64,000 nt of DNA from the NCBI RefSeq assembly GCF_003014755.1, contig NZ_PYAW01000011.1, forward strand, positions 1-64,000. The letters run 5' to 3'. The notes below the pieces were generated by a model. The model saw only the letters and a program-made list of their open reading frames with translations. It was not told the origin of the DNA and searched no databases. Source of the stretch: Chitinophaga niastensis (GTDB lineage Bacteria; Bacteroidota; Bacteroidia; Chitinophagales; Chitinophagaceae). Below, piece after piece: positions 61,655-64,000 of the stretch (its first letter is position 1; each line of letters begins with the position of its first letter). A program made the translations under genes and the position numbers.

Positions 61655-62881
61655 ATGAAAACATTCAACGTTCCGGTTATATATCGCAGTCCGCTGATCA
61701 GCGCCATCAAAAACCAGCGCAAACAACAGGACCGCATGAAGAAGGACTTCACTCCCACTGCGCTGGACTTTGGCCCGCTAAAAATATTGCTTGCCCGGCA
61801 CTTTGGCTTTTGTTATGGAGTGGAAAACGCCATAGAAATAGCTTTTAAAACAGTAGACGAGAATCCTGACAAACGTATTTTCCTGCTCAGTGAAATGATC
61901 CACAATCCGCATGTAAACAACGACCTGCTGGATCGGGGGGTTCAGTTTATCATGGATACAGCCGGTCATCAGCTGGTTCCCTGGGAAACATTGCACCACG
62001 ATGATATTGTGATCATACCTGCATTTGGTACTACCCTAGAAACGGAGAACAAACTTGCCTCATTGGGTATTGAACCCCTGAAATATAATACCACCTGCCC
62101 CTTTGTAGAACGCGTATGGAATAAGGCCGAACAGATAGGTAAGAAGAATTATACCGTGATTGTACATGGGAAGCCTAAACATGAAGAAACACGGGCAACC
62201 TTTTCTCATAGCCAGGCCAGCACTCCTACCGTAGTGGTGAAAGACATCCGGGAAGCAGCACTGTTGGCGGATTTCATTACCGGTAAAAAAAAGGGCGACG
62301 AGTTTTATACGCTTTTCCAGGGACAGTATTCACCTGGTTTTAATGTAGCCACGGATCTGCAGCGTGTAGGGGTGGTGAACCAAACCACCATGCTGGCAAC
62401 AGAAACCCAGGCTATTGCAGACTATATACGCCAGGTAATGATTGACACATATGACCTCTCCGAGACCACTACAGGAGAGCGATTTGCAGATACCCGGGAT
62501 ACCCTTTGTTATGCTACCAACGACAACCAGACTGCCGTAACCGGCATGCTATTGGAACCTGCGGACCTGGCGATAGTGGTAGGAGGTTATAATAGTTCCA
62601 ACACATCTCACCTGGTAGAGTTATGCGAAGAAAAACTGCCTACTTATTTCATTTCTTCGGCAGAACATATGGTATCGGCTAATGCAATTAACCACTGGGA
62701 TTTTCATCATAAAACTGAATTGCAAAGCGATAGTTTTTTACCCAAAAAAGAACAGGTGACCATCCTGCTGACCAGCGGTGCTTCCTGCCCGGATGCATTA
62801 GTAGAAGGTGTCATTCGCCGCTTACTTTCCTTTTATCAACTGGAACATAAAGCAGATGAATTAATAATTATTGAAGAATAA
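61655..62881 (+). CDS. ispH: 4-hydroxy-3-methylbut-2-enyl diphosphate reductase IspH
   Basis: Last step of the MEP isoprenoid pathway, a 4Fe-4S enzyme producing IPP and DMAPP. 408 residues, well above the roughly 315 of E. coli. Cluster cysteines appear in FGFCYGVENA (Cys 53), NTTCPFVERVW and TSGASCPDALVEG. The extra length and segments such as RDTLCYATNDNQTA and GGYNSSNTSHLVELCEE match the long cyanobacterial/plant type. A near-start ATG (MKKDF) could trim the N terminus by 27 residues. Confidence 0.94.
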   Translation: MKTFNVPVIYRSPLISAIKNQRKQQDRMKKDFTPTALDFGPLKILLARHFGFCYGVENAIEIAFKTVDENPDKRIFLLSEMIHNPHVNNDLLDRGVQFIMDTAGHQLVPWETLHHDDIVIIPAFGTTLETENKLASLGIEPLKYNTTCPFVERVWNKAEQIGKKNYTVIVHGKPKHEETRATFSHSQASTPTVVVKDIREAALLADFITGKKKGDEFYTLFQGQYSPGFNVATDLQRVGVVNQTTMLATETQAIADYIRQVMIDTYDLSETTTGERFADTRDTLCYATNDNQTAVTGMLLEPADLAIVVGGYNSSNTSHLVELCEEKLPTYFISSAEHMVSANAINHWDFHHKTELQSDSFLPKKEQVTILLTSGASCPDALVEGVIRRLLSFYQLEHKADELIIIEE

Positions 62882-62919
62882 GATCTATATATAATCAGAT
62901 AAAATAAATGGCATTAAAC

Positions 62920-62948
62920 AAAAAAGACACCCATATGGTGTCTTTTTT
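62920..62948 (+). terminator. Terminator of ispH
   Basis: AAAAAAGACACC pairs with GGTGTCTTTTTT across a CATAT centre, 39 bases past the ispH stop, followed by T-rich sequence. The remaining bases to 63145 hold nothing I recognise. Confidence 0.85.
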
Positions 62949-63145
62949 CTTTGGGGCTAATCACGCTAGTAATGCAGAGTATAAAATCTTTATATCGTGT
63001 TTTAATTGAAATCGTAATTCAAAAGTACTTTTTCTAAAATATGCGCGCAATAGCCATTTATTATCCGGTAGGTTATTAACTATAAGTGGCATAAAAATGA
63101 ATAAAATTGGAAACGGCACTTCATAACATCATTGTAAATCATCAC

Positions 63146-63910
63146 TTAAAACTGCATTGCCTTCTTTAAAAAATCGGCCTTGCGTCTTCTGGATACCTCC
63201 ACCTGCGTGCCATCGCTCATGAGTGCAAAGCCGCCTTCTCCCTGGATATAGGATTGCATTTGCTGCAGATTAATCAGGTGAGAATTATGCACCCTGAAAA
63301 AATCCACGTCTGTGAGTAGTTCTTCAAATTCCTTCAGGGGACGGGATACCATCAAATTCTTTTTATCTGTAAAAAAAATCCTGGTATAGTTGCCGGTAGA
63401 TTCGCAACGCACAATATTTTGCACGGGCATAAACACCAAACCATTGATAGTAGGCAACGCAATTTTTTTATGCGTTTGCTGCAAAGTTTTCATATTCTGC
63501 AAAAACACATCCATAGGTGAAACAGTTGTATCCTTCAACCGGCTCACTCTTTTCTCCCTGGACTTTTCCAATGCATCCTGCAATTCCTTTACACTAAAGG
63601 GTTTCAGGAGATAGTCCAATGCATTAAATTTGATAGCCTTTAAAGCATATTGCTCATGGGCAGTAGTAAAAATGACATCAAAGGAAACCCGCTCAAATAG
63701 TTTCAACAATTCAAATCCATTCTGATAAGGCATTTCTACATCAAGGAATACAAGCTCGGGCTGTAGTTCATCCACCAGTTCTTTTGCCTCCCTTACACTT
63801 TTGGCTGATCCAATCACATTTACGCCAGGACATTTTTTTAATAACATAGTTTGCAGGGCATCAATGCAATGTTGCTCATCATCAACGATGATAGCTTTGA
63901 TTTCGCTCAT
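63146..63910 (-). CDS. LytTR-family response regulator
   Basis: 254 residues. Receiver domain (about 1-120) with IIVDDEQH, phospho-acceptor in LVFLDVEMP and LLKPFSVKEL. LytTR domain (about 150-254) with VRCESTGNYTRIFF and FFRVHNSHLINLQQM. The partner kinase is not in the window; on this strand it would lie beyond 64000. Distinct from the LytTR regulator at 19589. Confidence 0.93.
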   Translation of the reverse strand: MSEIKAIIVDDEQHCIDALQTMLLKKCPGVNVIGSAKSVREAKELVDELQPELVFLDVEMPYQNGFELLKLFERVSFDVIFTTAHEQYALKAIKFNALDYLLKPFSVKELQDALEKSREKRVSRLKDTTVSPMDVFLQNMKTLQQTHKKIALPTINGLVFMPVQNIVRCESTGNYTRIFFTDKKNLMVSRPLKEFEELLTDVDFFRVHNSHLINLQQMQSYIQGEGGFALMSDGTQVEVSRRRKADFLKKAMQF

Positions 63911-63915
63911 ACAGT

Positions 63916-63950
63916 TAGCTTTTAGCTTTTAGCAGTTAGCTATTAGCAGT
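63916..63950. repeat. Period-7 repeat arm (five TAGCNNT words)
   Basis: Exactly five 7-base words (TAGCTTT twice, TAGCAGT, TAGCTAT, TAGCAGT) begin 6 bases upstream of the LytTR gene start codon. The complementary arm is not seen before the window ends. Confidence 0.75.
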
Positions 63951-64000
63951 TTATTATTTATTAGTAAGTAATTAAAAAGCAGCTGATATTTTAGATAAAA

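Noticed and set aside
107..63950. CRISPR array
   Set aside because: The periodic words are 7-9 bases, degenerate and palindromically arranged; there are no 25-40 base direct repeats with unique spacers and no cas genes.

Overview
The window looks like chromosomal DNA from a Bacteroidota bacterium, most likely Chitinophagaceae (Chitinophaga-like). The evidence is the promoter grammar (TTG, 19 bases, TAnnTTTG, instead of the sigma70 -10 box), weak ribosome binding sites, and family-restricted proteins: a T9SS-type SprE/PorW protein, a PF14121-type putative porin, an HYC_CC_PP protein, a siroheme reductase with an extra C-terminal domain, and LytTR two-component systems. There is no phage, integron, insertion sequence or CRISPR array. 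Genes are dense and mostly housekeeping.

Layout. 0.2-11 kb: murB, a TIP30-like reductase, a DUF3857-type protein, acyltransferase-priA, mtaB, DinB, clpS-aat. 11-19 kb: a CPA2 antiporter, a small lineage-specific ORF, three tandem tRNA-Val(UAC), a lipoprotein, an mntR-mntH pair with a palindromic operator, and a nucleotidyltransferase with a 57-residue partner. 19-24 kb: thioesterase, a LytS/LytTR two-component pair with DUF4288 and LiaF-like genes, a flavin reductase and an SGNH hydrolase. 24-29 kb: two isocitrate dehydrogenases of different subfamilies side by side, then an L,D-transpeptidase. 29-31.6 kb: a copper-type operon (HYC_CC_PP, HMA protein, outer-membrane protein, HMA-AraC regulator). 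31.6-43 kb: putative porin, purine nucleoside phosphorylase, sucC, thioredoxin-like protein, PBP1A, SprE/PorW. 43-50 kb: a membrane anchor protein, bactofilin, AtpZ-like and 4-TM proteins, SprT, M28 peptidase, yidC, pyrG. 50-58 kb: thioesterase, HD hydrolase, DUF488, the sulfite reductase-siroheme operon, HAD phosphatase, cyclase. 58-64 kb: rpsA, rhomboid, ispH, and a LytTR regulator.

Two things stand out. First, the sulfite reductase-siroheme operon has a complete transcription attenuator in front of it: a consensus promoter, a 25-codon leader ORF with a Cys-Cys pair, an antiterminator segment inside the 3' end of that ORF, and an intrinsic terminator before the first gene. This predicts cysteine-responsive control by ribosome stalling. 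Second, the intergenic gaps hold a modular family of palindromes. Their arms are degenerate tandem words with a strict period of 7, 8 or 9 bases, often around a shared GCGAAGA-type core hairpin. They sit at gene ends, sometimes supply the stop codons of both flanking genes, and occupy essentially every convergent junction that has room. The longest is a 114-base inverted repeat that reads as perfect.

All calls come from reading the sequence. No database search, folding or covariance calculation was run.
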